NCBI GenBank assembly: GCA_963798795.1
Contig: CAWCUZ010000012.1
Location: forward strand, 1-64,000
Source of the DNA: CAWCUZ01 sp963798795
Lineage (GTDB): Bacteria; Acidobacteriota; Vicinamibacteria; Vicinamibacterales; SCN-69-37
Length of the DNA stretch: 64,000 nt
Reading direction: 5' to 3'
Part shown: in pieces, positions 27,866-36,504 of the stretch
Position numbering within the stretch: the stretch's first letter is position 1
Layout: each line of letters opens with the position of its first letter
Notes under the pieces: model-generated
Told to the model about the DNA's origin: nothing
Database searches by the model: none
What the model saw: the letters and a program-made list of their open reading frames with translations, nothing else
Position numbers and translations under genes: made by a program

Positions 27866-27968
27866 ATTACGCAATAGTGCCGCCGGAAAGTTCACCGGAG
27901 CCTTGCGCGGTTCCACGTCAGGCGTTCGAAGGTTCCAGGTCCCGCTCCAGGTTCACCGTTCGGCAAGT

Positions 27969-28038
27969 ACCGAACCTCGAACCCTGAACCCCGAACCCTG
28001 AACCGAACCCGGAACCCCCGAACCCCGAAACCAGAACC
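27969..28038. repeat. Low-complexity GAACCCYGAAC repeats
   Basis: Short degenerate tandem units of the type CGAACCCTGAACCC cover the gap between the PadR promoter and the hflC stop, with at least eight GAACC cores. There is no coding potential. Such text-like repeats occur between genes elsewhere in the window (near 38990) and appear to be slippage-derived. Confidence 0.65.
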
Positions 28039-28046
28039 TCTGAAGC

Positions 28047-28982
28047 TCACTTCGGCGTCTTCAGGAACTTCAAGAGGTCGCTGTCGGTGCCGAGCACGAG
28101 GAACGTGCGCGCGTCGATCGCGCGCTCGTAGGTTTCCAGCGACTTGACGAAGGCGTAGAAGTCCGGGTCGCGGTTGTAGGCGTCGGCGTAGATCGTGGTG
28201 GATTCGGCGTCGGCCTTGCCGCGCAGCTCCTGCGCCTGCTTGTACGCCTCGGACTGGATCCGCTGCAGCTCGCGTTCCTGCTCGCCCTGGATGCGCGCCG
28301 CTTCGCCCTGGCCCTCGGAGCGGAACTGCTCGGCGACGCGCTGGCGCTCAGCGATCATCCGGGCGAACACGTCCTTCTGGACCTCGTCGACGTAGGCGAT
28401 GCGCTTCAGCCGGATGTCGAGGATCTCGAGGCCGAGGTCGCTCGTGCGCGACTGCGCGGCCTGCAGGACCTCGCGCGTGATGGCGGATCGGCCCTTGGCG
28501 ATCGGCTCGAGCACGGCCTGCTCCCCCTCGGTCTCGACCTGCACCTGGTCGGGCGGCCGGTTGGTGTTGCGCACGAGCTCGATCAGGTCGTAGCGCGCCA
28601 CGGCGTTGCGCGTCTCGCCGTCGAGGATGTCGTCGAGCCTCGACTGCGCCCCGCGCTCGTCCCGCAGCCGCTGAAAGAACTTCAGCGGATCGACGATGCG
28701 CCAGCGGGCGTAGGTGTCGACCCAGATGAACCGCTTGTCCTTCGTGGGCATCTGGTTGGCGCTGCCGTCCCACTCGAGGAACCGTTTGTCGAAGTAGTTG
28801 GCCCCCTGGATGAACGGCACCTTGAAGTGCAGGCCGGCCTGGCTGATCGGCTGGCCGACCACCTCGCCGAACTGGGTGATGATCACCTGCTGCGTTTCGC
28901 TCACTTCGTACGAGGCGCTCGACAGCACGATCAGCAAACCGAGCACGATGATCAGCTGGACGACGAAGGACGGACGCTTCAC
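28047..28982 (-). CDS. hflC: HflC, band-7 membrane protease modulator
   Basis: 311 residues from a GTG overlapping the hflK stop. One N-terminal membrane segment (FVVQLIIVLGLLIVLSSASY) is followed by the SPFH/band-7 domain (QQVIITQFGEVVGQPI, GLHFKVPF). FIWVDTYARWRIVDP and a long Ala/Glu/Gln-rich coiled coil (EGEAARIQGEQERELQ-like region) are typical of HflC. It assembles with HflK in the inner membrane with its bulk in the periplasm and modulates the FtsH protease. The pair is a two-gene operon, with the terminal codons of hflK overlapping. Confidence 0.93.
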   Translation of the reverse strand: MKRPSFVVQLIIVLGLLIVLSSASYEVSETQQVIITQFGEVVGQPISQAGLHFKVPFIQGANYFDKRFLEWDGSANQMPTKDKRFIWVDTYARWRIVDPLKFFQRLRDERGAQSRLDDILDGETRNAVARYDLIELVRNTNRPPDQVQVETEGEQAVLEPIAKGRSAITREVLQAAQSRTSDLGLEILDIRLKRIAYVDEVQKDVFARMIAERQRVAEQFRSEGQGEAARIQGEQERELQRIQSEAYKQAQELRGKADAESTTIYADAYNRDPDFYAFVKSLETYERAIDARTFLVLGTDSDLLKFLKTPK

Positions 28983-29923
28983 TGTCCACCTCCCCCCGCC
29001 TTCGGCTCGGCGAGCAGGGCCTTGAGGCCCTCGATCGGGAGCGGCACCACCGTGCCGGTGCCCTTGTCGATGAACACCTTGGCGCCGAGCGCCGGCAGGA
29101 CGCGCTGCATCGTCTCGAGCTGCAGGCGGCGGCGGGTCACCTCGGGCGCACGCCGGTACGCCTCATAGAGCGCCTTGAAGCGCGCGGCGTCGCCCTGCGC
29201 GTTGTTGACGCGCTCGAGGGCGTAGCCCTCCGCCTGGAGCACGGTCTGCGACGCTTCGCCCTTCGCGCGCGGGATGATCTTGTTGTAGGCGGCGCGCGCT
29301 TCGTTGATCAGGCGGTCGCGCTGCTGCTGCGCCTGGTTCACTTCGTCCCACGACGGCTTGACCGGGTCGGGCGGATTGACGTCCTGCAGCACGACCTGAT
29401 CGACGCTGATGCCCATCTCGTACTCGTTGGCCAGCTGCTGCAGGAGCTGGCCGGCGGCGTCGGCGCTCGACTGGCGGCCCACGGTGAGCACTTCACTGAC
29501 CGTGCGGTCGCCGACCACCTGGCGCATGACCGCCTCGTTCATCGCGCGGAACGTATCGGTGATGTTGCGCACGCGGAAGAGGTACATGTACGGGTCGGTC
29601 ACGCGGTACTGGACGATCCACTCGACGACGGCGACGTTCAGGTCGCCGGTGAGCATCACCGACTCCTGCGAAAACGACGCCGCCGAGAAGCGCGTCCGCA
29701 CGCCCGGCTCCTCGGTGCGGAAGCCGAACTCTTCTTTGAGCTGCCGCTGCACCGGCACCTTCAGCGCGGTTTCGACGAACGGCATCTTCACGCGCAGGCC
29801 CGGCTCGGTGGTCCGGACGTACCGCCCGAAGCGGAGGACGACCCCGACCTCCTCGGGCTGAACCTGGTAGAAGGAGTTCCAGACGACCAGGAAGCCCACG
29901 AACACGAGGAGGGCAATGCTCAC
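28979..29923 (-). CDS. hflK: HflK, band-7 membrane protease modulator
   Basis: 314 residues from the GTG at 29923. The membrane segment IALLVFVGFLVVWNSFYQV is followed by QPEEVGVVLRFGRYV, the SPFH domain, and the NEVNQAQQQRDRLINEA-type coiled coil found in HflK. The usual longer cytoplasmic N-terminus is cut: upstream in this frame reads RILNRLQRPPWATGRVV with no start, while a neighbouring frame begins at an ATG near 30027 with MNHDDFHVSPPRG. A single-base change near 29970 would join them into a full-length HflK. It works with HflC to regulate FtsH. Confidence 0.88.
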   Translation of the reverse strand: MSIALLVFVGFLVVWNSFYQVQPEEVGVVLRFGRYVRTTEPGLRVKMPFVETALKVPVQRQLKEEFGFRTEEPGVRTRFSAASFSQESVMLTGDLNVAVVEWIVQYRVTDPYMYLFRVRNITDTFRAMNEAVMRQVVGDRTVSEVLTVGRQSSADAAGQLLQQLANEYEMGISVDQVVLQDVNPPDPVKPSWDEVNQAQQQRDRLINEARAAYNKIIPRAKGEASQTVLQAEGYALERVNNAQGDAARFKALYEAYRRAPEVTRRRLQLETMQRVLPALGAKVFIDKGTGTVVPLPIEGLKALLAEPKAGGGGQ

Positions 29924-30147
29924 AACGCGGCCGGTCGCCCAGGGAGGGCGCTGGAGGCGATTCAGAATCCGGCATGCCGAAGCGCATGCCGCGCGGGGGG
30001 GATACGTGGAAGTCGTCGTGATTCATGGGCAGTCCTTCGTCATGGCTGGGTTGGGGTCCGGGTATCGCCACCATACTACCCGGCATGTCCTCGTGTGAGG
30101 GCGGCGGGCCGGAGATTCTCATCGGCGGACTGCACTACACTGGCGGC

Positions 30148-30996
30148 ATGAGGAAGGCCCTGGCGTGCTTCGTCGTGCTCGGATGCGCCGGTCTCATGGG
30201 ATGCTCCCGGGCGCCGGCGGACCAATCGGCCGCCCCGGCATCAGCGCCGCCGGCGGCGTCCGCCGCGGCGCCGGGGCCCGGCGGCACCCTCACCGGCGAC
30301 GTCGTCGAGACGATGAATTCGGGCGGGTATACCTATGTGCGGCTGCGCGCGGACGGCCCGGGCGGCCCGGGCGGCCCGGGCGGTAAAGATACGTGGGTAG
30401 CGGCGTCGGAGTTTCCAGTGACGGTCGGCGAGACGCTGACCGTGCCGCTGGAGATGCCGATGCAGAACTTTCACAGCACCACGCTGAAGCGCGACTTCGC
30501 CCTCATCTATTTCGTGTCGCAGGTGGCGCGCAACGGCCAGCCGCTGCCGCCGGCCGGCGCGGGCGGCATCCCGATGCCGATGGGCAGCCACGGGTCGGCC
30601 GATGCGTCGGCGGCGCACGCGGCCCCGTCCGGCCAGGGCGCGGCCACGGCGGCGAACCCGACGGGAATTGCCGTGACGCCCAATCCGCCGCCACCGGGCG
30701 GCCTGTCGGTTGCCGACGTGTGGGCGCAGCGCAAGGCGCTCGCCGGCAAAGAGGTCACCATCCGCGGCACCGTCGTCAAGGTCAACAACGAGATCATGAA
30801 CCGCAACTGGTTTCATCTGCAGGACGGGTCCGGCAAGGAGGACGCCGGGACGAACGACCTGGCGGTGACGACCCAGGAGGTGGTCAGAATCGGCGATGTG
30901 GTCACGGTGACCGGCACGCTCGGGATCGACAAGGATTTCGGCGCCGGGTACACGTACGGCGCGATTCTGGAACAGGCCGTCGTGAAGCAGCCGTAG
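30148..30996 (+). CDS. Lipoprotein with OB-fold-like C-terminal domain
   Basis: 282 residues. LACFVVLGCAGLMGCSRAP is a lipoprotein signal with the cysteine at residue 19. The N-terminal half contains GTLTGDVVETMNSGGYTYVRL and a Gly-Pro linker. The C-terminal half (KEVTIRGTVVKVNNEIMNRNWFHLQDGSG, then DLAVTTQEVVRIGDVVTVTGTL) matches the OB-fold domains of NrfJ-type and GW-like proteins, which appears twice in related sequences. It is divergent from hflK. Its last codons and stop lie within the first copy of the 41-bp hairpin repeat. Confidence 0.65.
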   Translation: MRKALACFVVLGCAGLMGCSRAPADQSAAPASAPPAASAAAPGPGGTLTGDVVETMNSGGYTYVRLRADGPGGPGGPGGKDTWVAASEFPVTVGETLTVPLEMPMQNFHSTTLKRDFALIYFVSQVARNGQPLPPAGAGGIPMPMGSHGSADASAAHAAPSGQGAATAANPTGIAVTPNPPPPGGLSVADVWAQRKALAGKEVTIRGTVVKVNNEIMNRNWFHLQDGSGKEDAGTNDLAVTTQEVVRIGDVVTVTGTLGIDKDFGAGYTYGAILEQAVVKQP

Positions 30997-31068
30997 CCGC
31001 CGGGCTTCAGCCCGGCGGATCAGAGGAGCAGCCGTAGCCGCCGGGCTTCAGCCCGGCGGATCAGAGAA
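30987..31068. repeat. Two tandem 41-bp units with GC hairpins
   Basis: Units 30987-31027 and 31028-31068 differ at one position. Each contains the palindrome CCGCCGGGCT-TC-AGCCCGGCGG (30997-31018, 31038-31059). The first unit begins inside the end of the lipoprotein gene and contains its stop codon. They belong to the same hairpin family as 45988-46009 and 51815-51872. They could act as transcription terminators or as REP-like elements; the next gene starts 2 nt after the second unit. Confidence 0.8.
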
Positions 31069-31069
31069 G

Positions 31070-31411
31070 ATGCCGCGAGTCGATCCAGAACTCCTGTCCG
31101 ACCGCACGCTGGTGCGGCTGTTCATCGCGTTCAAGCTGCGCGAGGCGCGCGCCGTCGAGGCGCTGCTGACGGCGAACGGCATCGACTTTGCGGTGCTCGT
31201 CGAGCCGGCGGGCCGGACGCTGCTCGGGTCCTCGCGAAACGGCGCCGTGTTCTGCGTGACGGACGGGCAGTCGGCGTACTGCGAGGACCTGCTCGCCCGC
31301 GCCGGCCACGCCGCCGGCATCATCCCGCCCGAACGCCGGATGCGAGAGCCGAGCGCCGAGAGTCCGGAGCCGGACCGGGAGCCGGAAGCCGGAAGCCGAG
31401 AGCCGCGCTGA
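31070..31411 (+). CDS. Small DUF2007-like protein
   Basis: 113 residues. LVRLFIAFKLREARAVEALLTANGIDFAVLVEP resembles the ferredoxin-like 'putative signal-transducing' DUF2007 fold. The last 20 residues (EPSAESPEPDREPEAGSREPR) are low-complexity and probably a slippage-derived tail. The function is unknown. It starts right after the hairpin repeats, without a visible strong ribosome site. Confidence 0.55.
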   Translation: MPRVDPELLSDRTLVRLFIAFKLREARAVEALLTANGIDFAVLVEPAGRTLLGSSRNGAVFCVTDGQSAYCEDLLARAGHAAGIIPPERRMREPSAESPEPDREPEAGSREPR

Positions 31412-31464
31412 GGCGTGTCGGGTGCGGGCCCACCTTCCCGCTAGACCATAACGAGGGCGCCTGT

Positions 31465-31487
31465 CGCCAGGACGCGGTTTCCTGGCG
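31465..31487. terminator. Hairpin CGCCAGGA/TCCTGGCG
   Basis: CGCCAGGA (31465-31472) and TCCTGGCG (31480-31487) form an 8-bp stem with a 7-nt loop, extended loosely by GGCG/CGCC flanks. It lies between the DUF2007-like gene and the next gene. There is no T-run, so a terminator role is only possible. Confidence 0.35.
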
Positions 31488-31512
31488 GCCAGGCGACGCC
31501 GGGGGGCATCCG

Positions 31513-32118
31513 ATGCGGCGCAGCGCAGCGTGGATCTGGACGTTCGGTCTTGTACTCGTTGGCGGCGGACTGGTTTCCCGGCCGCCCGCGGCGCAGGCGC
31601 CCGCAAGCGTCGATCCGAGCATCGCCGCGGGTGCGCGCCAGCAGTTGCTCGAGCAACCGTGGGCATCGCGCGCGCTGGTGACGTTCCTCCGGGACAAGGT
31701 CGACGTCCGCTACACGAACCCGGAGAAGCGGCAGGCTCGGCTCACGCCCCACTACGCGGTCTGGGCGGCGAAGAGCAGCCGCGCGGCCTCCGAACGGAGC
31801 GGCGATCTGGTGACGCTCCAGCAGCCCGGGACCTACAAGCTGGGCAGGATTACGGACGGCATCTTCGATTCGCTCGGATCCGACCTCGACCGGGTGCTCG
31901 GCGCGGGCGCGCCGGCTTCCCCCGGACGGCCGCTTCGCATCGTCGTCACATCGGCCCAGACGCTGAGCGGCGACGAGCGTTCCATCGTCCGGTCACCGCA
32001 GGTGTTCTCCAGGAATGCGACGCACGCGATTCTCGTCTACCTGGTTCCGTCCAGTGAGGCGACGGGCGAGTGGAGCCCGGAAGAACGGGTGCTGGTGCTG
32101 TCGGTGCAGCGGCAATGA
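31513..32118 (+). CDS. Exported hypothetical protein
   Basis: 201 residues with a plausible signal peptide (WIWTFGLVLVGGGLVSRPPAAQA). The mature part begins ASVDPSIAAGARQQLLEQPWASRALVTFLRDKVDV and ends VLVLSVQRQ. I do not recognise a family. Its TGA overlaps the ATG of the next exported protein, so the two are probably a small functional unit ahead of gltX. Confidence 0.5.
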   Translation: MRRSAAWIWTFGLVLVGGGLVSRPPAAQAPASVDPSIAAGARQQLLEQPWASRALVTFLRDKVDVRYTNPEKRQARLTPHYAVWAAKSSRAASERSGDLVTLQQPGTYKLGRITDGIFDSLGSDLDRVLGAGAPASPGRPLRIVVTSAQTLSGDERSIVRSPQVFSRNATHAILVYLVPSSEATGEWSPEERVLVLSVQRQ

Positions 32119-32690
32119 CGCGCCCCCGGCCTTCGACATTCGCGGCGTTCGCGCTGCTGACCGTGGCCCTCGGCGCGCCGGCGGCTGTCGCGTCGGCGCA
32201 GCGTGCCGACAGCCTGCGGACGTCCGTCGTCGGCGAGGCCAGCCGCATGATCGGCGAAACCGAGAAGAACCTCGGTGACGTCATCAAGCAACTGGCCACG
32301 GTCGGTTCAGACGCCGGCCGGTCGATGAACGTCGTTCTCGTCATGCTGCAGGTCTCCAACGGCAGGGTCGTGGCGCGAGCCGAAACGGCTGCGTTCCGAC
32401 TCGACGGCCGGGCGGCGTCGGCGTCCGGTGGCGTGCGGGTCGGGCCCCTGTTGAAGGAGTCGTCTCTCCCGGAGGCGGCTCCTCTCAAGCCGGCGGAGTT
32501 CATCGTGGGCAGCGTCCGGCGGGGCACCCGGACGGTCAGCGCGGAGGCCATTCTGACGGACCCGGCATCCGCGTTCCCGGACGGCTCGATCGGTGACGGA
32601 GTCGTGGTCGCCGTGCTGCCCGCCGATCCGGCTGCCCGGAAGACCGCGATGATCCTGCCGATCTACGTCGCCCGGCGCCCGCCCCGATAG
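32115..32690 (+). CDS. Exported hypothetical protein
   Basis: 191 residues. A signal peptide (FAAFALLTVALGAPAAVASAQ) is followed by RADSLRTSVVGEASRMIGETEKNLGDVIKQLATVGSD, a helical segment, and a C-terminal region of mixed strands. I recognise no domain. It is 9 nt upstream of the gltX GTG, so it is likely co-transcribed with it. Confidence 0.5.
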   Translation: MTRPRPSTFAAFALLTVALGAPAAVASAQRADSLRTSVVGEASRMIGETEKNLGDVIKQLATVGSDAGRSMNVVLVMLQVSNGRVVARAETAAFRLDGRAASASGGVRVGPLLKESSLPEAAPLKPAEFIVGSVRRGTRTVSAEAILTDPASAFPDGSIGDGVVVAVLPADPAARKTAMILPIYVARRPPR

Positions 32691-32699
32691 AATCACCGG

Positions 32700-34160
32700 G
32701 TGCCGCCCCGGCTCCGCTTCGCCCCGTCGCCTACGGGCTATCTGCACGTGGGTGGCGCCCGCACCGCCCTGTTCAACTGGCTGTACGTCCGGCGCCATCG
32801 CGGCGCGTTCGTGCTCCGGATCGAGGACACGGACGTAGAACGGTCGTCGGCGGACATGGTGACCGGCATCCTCGACAGCCTGCGGTGGCTCGGCCTCGAT
32901 TGGGACGAGGGTCCGGAGGTCGGAGGCCCGCACGCGCCGTACTTCCAGAGCGGGCGGCTCGACCGCTACCGCGCGGCGGCGGACCGGCTCGTACGCGACG
33001 GTCACGCCTACTTCTGCTATTGCGCGCCTGCGGATCTGAAGGGTCAACGTGAAGCCGCACAGGCCGAGGGGCGCACCTGGACGTACGACCGCACCTGCCT
33101 GCGCCTGGCGAAGGACGACATCGCCGCGCGCGAAGGCCGGGGCGACGCCCGCGCGATTCGCTTCCGCGTGCCGGAGGGCCGGACGACGTTTCGGGATCTG
33201 GTGCACGGCGCCATCGACTTCGACAACGCCAACCTCGAAGACTTCGTCCTGCTGCGCTCCGACGGTCATCCCACCTATCACCTGTCCGTCGTCGTGGACG
33301 ACGTGGACATGGCGATTACGCACGTGGTGCGCGGCGACGACCACATCTCCAACACGCCCAAGCAGGTGCTCATCTACGGCGCGATGAACGCCGACGTGCC
33401 GGCATTCGCGCACGTGCCGCTGATCCTCGGCCCGGACAAGAAGCGCCTCAGCAAGCGCCACGGCGCCACGTCGGTCGGCGAGTACGAAACGCAGGGCTAT
33501 CTGCCGGAAGCGATGGTCAACTTCCTGGCGCTGCTCGGATGGTCGCCCGGCACGAACGAGGAAGCGTTCACGCGCGACGAGCTGATCGCGCGGTTCGATC
33601 TCGAGGGCATCAGCGGCGGCAACGCCGTCTTCAATCCCGAGAAGCTGGACTGGTTCAACCAGCAGCACATCGCGCGGCTGGCGGCGGGGGAGATCCTGTC
33701 GCGGATCGCCGACGATCTGGCGGCGGCGGGTCTCGATCCAGGCCTGCTGGACCCGGGCGAACGCGGCCGGCTCGAGCGCGTGGTCGACCTGCTCAAGCCG
33801 CGCGCCCGCAAGCTGCGAGACTTCGTCGACCTCGTCGCGCCGTTTCTCACCGACACGGTCGAGCGCGATACGGCAGCGGTGGCGAAGCACCTGGGCGACT
33901 CGACGCTGGTGCCGCACCTGGCCGCCTGGCGCGCGCGGCTCGAAACAGTCGACCCGTTCGAGCCCGTCACGCTCGAGTCCGCGCTGCGTGCGGTCGCGGC
34001 GGAACGCGGCATCAAGGCCGGTGCGCTGATCCATGCCACGCGTGTGGCCGTCACCGGGCAGGCGGTGAGTCCCGGACTGTTCGAGGTGCTCGAGTTGATG
34101 GGACGCGACCGCGTCGTCCGCCGGTTGGGAGAGGTCGTCTCGGAGAGGAGTCCGTCATGA
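32700..34160 (+). CDS. gltX: Glutamyl-tRNA synthetase
   Basis: 486 residues from a GTG. RFAPSPTGYLHVGGARTALFNWLY carries the HIGH-type motif of class I synthetases, FVLRIEDTDVERS follows, and KKRLSKRHGATSV is the KMSKS-type motif. AYFCYCAPADL is the zinc-site region found in many GluRS. The anticodon-binding domain fills the C-terminal third. It charges tRNA-Glu with glutamate in the cytoplasm. The stop overlaps the ggt start by 4 nt, an unusual coupling of a housekeeping synthetase to a secreted hydrolase. Confidence 0.95.
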   Translation: MPPRLRFAPSPTGYLHVGGARTALFNWLYVRRHRGAFVLRIEDTDVERSSADMVTGILDSLRWLGLDWDEGPEVGGPHAPYFQSGRLDRYRAAADRLVRDGHAYFCYCAPADLKGQREAAQAEGRTWTYDRTCLRLAKDDIAAREGRGDARAIRFRVPEGRTTFRDLVHGAIDFDNANLEDFVLLRSDGHPTYHLSVVVDDVDMAITHVVRGDDHISNTPKQVLIYGAMNADVPAFAHVPLILGPDKKRLSKRHGATSVGEYETQGYLPEAMVNFLALLGWSPGTNEEAFTRDELIARFDLEGISGGNAVFNPEKLDWFNQQHIARLAAGEILSRIADDLAAAGLDPGLLDPGERGRLERVVDLLKPRARKLRDFVDLVAPFLTDTVERDTAAVAKHLGDSTLVPHLAAWRARLETVDPFEPVTLESALRAVAAERGIKAGALIHATRVAVTGQAVSPGLFEVLELMGRDRVVRRLGEVVSERSPS

Positions 34161-35893
34161 AGCGCGCGTTCGCCGTCACTGCCATTGCCGTCGGTCTTGC
34201 CGGAGCCGTGGATGGCCGGCCGCAGCCGCGGCAGGAGCCGAGCCGGCCCCTGGTCGTGGCCGGCCGTTCGAAGGTCGCGACGAAGTACGGCATCGTGGCG
34301 GCCAGCCAGCCGCTGGCGGCGCGCGCCGGCGTGCAGATCCTCGAGCGCGGCGGCAACGCCGTGGACGCGGCCATCGCCACGAACGCCGTGATGGGGCTGG
34401 TCGAACCGCACTACAACGGCATCGGCGGCGACCTGTTCGCGATCTACTACGAGGCGAAGACCGGCAAGCTCTATGGCCTCAACGCCGGCGGCTGGGCACC
34501 GACGGGCCTCACGCCCGAGCTGCTGCGATCGAAGGGCATCAACCGGATGCCGTCGAGCGGGATCTACAGCGTCATCGTGCCGGGCGCGGTGGAGGGCTGG
34601 GAGGTGCTGCGCGCGCGGTTCGGCAAGCTGCCGCTCGCGGACCTGCTGGCGCCGGCGATCTTCTATGCGGACGACGGGTTTCCGGTCACGGATGTGATTG
34701 CCGATGCGTGGCGGGCCGCCACGCGAAAGCTCTCGGCGGACCCGGAAGCCGCAAAGACGTTCCTCGTCGACGGCCGGGCACCTCGGGCGGGCGAGGTGTT
34801 CCGCAACCCGGATCTCGCGAACACACTCCGCCTGATCGCCCAGCACGGGCCCGCCGGTTTCTACGAAGGCAAGACGGCCGAGGCGATCCTCGCGCTCGAG
34901 CGTGACAAGGGCGGCACGATGACCGCCGCCGACCTGAAGGACTATCAGCCCGAGTGGGTCGAGCCGATCTCGACGACGTATCGCGGATGGACGGTGTACG
35001 AGCTCCCGCCGAACACGCAGGGCATCGCGGCGCTGATGATGCTGAACATGATGGAGCAGTATCCGCTCGGCGAGTACGGCCTCACGAGCACGAAGGCGAT
35101 GCACGTGATGATCGAGGCCAAGAAGCTCGCGTATGCCGACATGATCCGCTACGTGGCCGATCCGCGGTTCGCGACGGTGCCGGTGCTGCCGATGCTCGAC
35201 AAGGCCCACGCGAAGGAGCGCGCGGCGCTCATCGATCCGGCGAAGGCGGCGTGCTCGGTGGAGCCGTCGGTGTACTCCGGCCTCACGGACGTGCCGGGCG
35301 GCGACACGATCTATCTTTCCGTCATCGATCGCGACGGCAACATCGTTTCGCTCATCCAGAGCCTGTATTCGTCGTTCGGCAGCGGCCTGGTCGCGCCGGG
35401 CACGGGCTTCATGCTGCACAACCGCGGCGCGCTGTTCACGCTCGAGGACGGCCATCCGAACCAGCTCGCGCCGCGCAAGCGGCCGCTGCACACGATCATC
35501 CCGGCGTTCATGGAAAAGGGCGACGTGAAGATCGGGTTCGGCATCATGGGCGGTTTCAACCAGGCGCAGGCGCACGCGCAGTTCGTCTCGGACATCGTCG
35601 ACTTCGGCCTCGACGTGCAGGAGGCGCTCGAGGCGGGCCGGTTCACGAAGGGCAGCTTCAGCGGCTGCGACGTCGAGGTGGAGGCGCTGGTGCCGCAGGA
35701 GACGCGTGAGGGCCTGACGGCGCTCGGCCACGAGGTGCGCACGATCCGGCCGCGCACGGGCACGTTCGGCTACGGCCAGGCGGTGATGAGCGACGGCACC
35801 GGCGTGCACTGTGCGGGCTCGGAACCGCGCCACGACGGCGAAGCGATTCCGGAGGCGCCGCCCGTGTTCAAGAAGGGCGGCGGCGGCCGGTGA
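34157..35893 (+). CDS. ggt: Gamma-glutamyltransferase
   Basis: 578 residues from the ATG overlapping the gltX stop. The signal peptide is short (KRAFAVTAIAVGLAGAVDG). GIVAASQPLAARAGVQILERGGNAVDAAIATN is the highly conserved substrate-binding start of GGT. GDTIYLSVIDRDGNIVSLIQSLYSSFG contains the autoprocessing/nucleophile threonine and the downstream Gly-Ser loop. PRKRPLHTIIPAF and GGFNQAQAHAQ complete the small subunit. Periplasmic; it hydrolyses glutathione and other gamma-glutamyl peptides. It is followed by the DNA glycosylase gene with a 4-nt overlap. Confidence 0.92.
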   Translation: MKRAFAVTAIAVGLAGAVDGRPQPRQEPSRPLVVAGRSKVATKYGIVAASQPLAARAGVQILERGGNAVDAAIATNAVMGLVEPHYNGIGGDLFAIYYEAKTGKLYGLNAGGWAPTGLTPELLRSKGINRMPSSGIYSVIVPGAVEGWEVLRARFGKLPLADLLAPAIFYADDGFPVTDVIADAWRAATRKLSADPEAAKTFLVDGRAPRAGEVFRNPDLANTLRLIAQHGPAGFYEGKTAEAILALERDKGGTMTAADLKDYQPEWVEPISTTYRGWTVYELPPNTQGIAALMMLNMMEQYPLGEYGLTSTKAMHVMIEAKKLAYADMIRYVADPRFATVPVLPMLDKAHAKERAALIDPAKAACSVEPSVYSGLTDVPGGDTIYLSVIDRDGNIVSLIQSLYSSFGSGLVAPGTGFMLHNRGALFTLEDGHPNQLAPRKRPLHTIIPAFMEKGDVKIGFGIMGGFNQAQAHAQFVSDIVDFGLDVQEALEAGRFTKGSFSGCDVEVEALVPQETREGLTALGHEVRTIRPRTGTFGYGQAVMSDGTGVHCAGSEPRHDGEAIPEAPPVFKKGGGGR

Positions 35894-36504
35894 ACGAAGC
35901 GGACTTCGAACGCGCGCGTCGTCATCTCATGCGCCGCGACCCGCGGCTCGCCGTCATCATCAAGCGCGTGGGGCGGTGCCGGCTGCCGGAGGCGCGGACG
36001 CGTGCACCGTTCGCGTCGCTCGTCCGCGCGATTCTCTCGCAGCAGTTGTCGATCAGGGCGGCGGACACGATTCACAAACGCGTGATCGCGCTCGTCGGCG
36101 GCGCCGAGATGATGACGGCCGCCGCGCTCCTCGCCTGCGACCCGGTCGCCCTGCGCGCCGCGGGTGTCAGCCGGCCGAAGATCGCGTACCTGCGCGACCT
36201 GGCCGAGCGCGTCCACGACGGCCGTCTCGATCTCCACGCGCTCGAGCACCTGGACGACGATGCCGTGGTGGAAGCCATCACGGCGGTCAAGGGGCTGGGC
36301 CGCTGGTCGGCGGAGATGTTCCTGATCTTCCGTCTCAATCGCCCCGACATCTTTCCGACGGCCGACCTCGGCATCGTCAAGGGCGTGCAGAAGCTGCTCG
36401 AAATGAAGCGCCGCCCGGCGCCGCGGACGATGCTGCGGCTGGCCGAATCGTGGCGGCCCTACCGATCGGTGGCCGCGTGGTACCTGTGGAGGCTGCTGGA
36501 GTAG
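35890..36504 (+). CDS. DNA-3-methyladenine glycosylase II-like (HhH-GPD)
   Basis: 204 residues from a GTG overlapping the ggt stop. FASLVRAILSQQLSIRAADTIHKR is the start of the HhH-GPD fold, ITAVKGLGRWSAEMFLIF carries the helix-hairpin-helix, and FPTADLGIVKG carries the catalytic aspartate. It removes alkylated bases from DNA (AlkA-type). Length fits the short bacterial form without the N-terminal domain. Its 3' end overlaps the annotated tail of the convergent GH127 gene by 128 nt, which suggests the GH127 tail is wrong. Confidence 0.9.
   Translation: MNEADFERARRHLMRRDPRLAVIIKRVGRCRLPEARTRAPFASLVRAILSQQLSIRAADTIHKRVIALVGGAEMMTAAALLACDPVALRAAGVSRPKIAYLRDLAERVHDGRLDLHALEHLDDDAVVEAITAVKGLGRWSAEMFLIFRLNRPDIFPTADLGIVKGVQKLLEMKRRPAPRTMLRLAESWRPYRSVAAWYLWRLLE

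Noticed and set aside
27811..27867. The longer PadR start at 27867
   Set aside because: It would place translation start inside the operator palindrome, and the extra 19 residues do not belong to the PadR fold.
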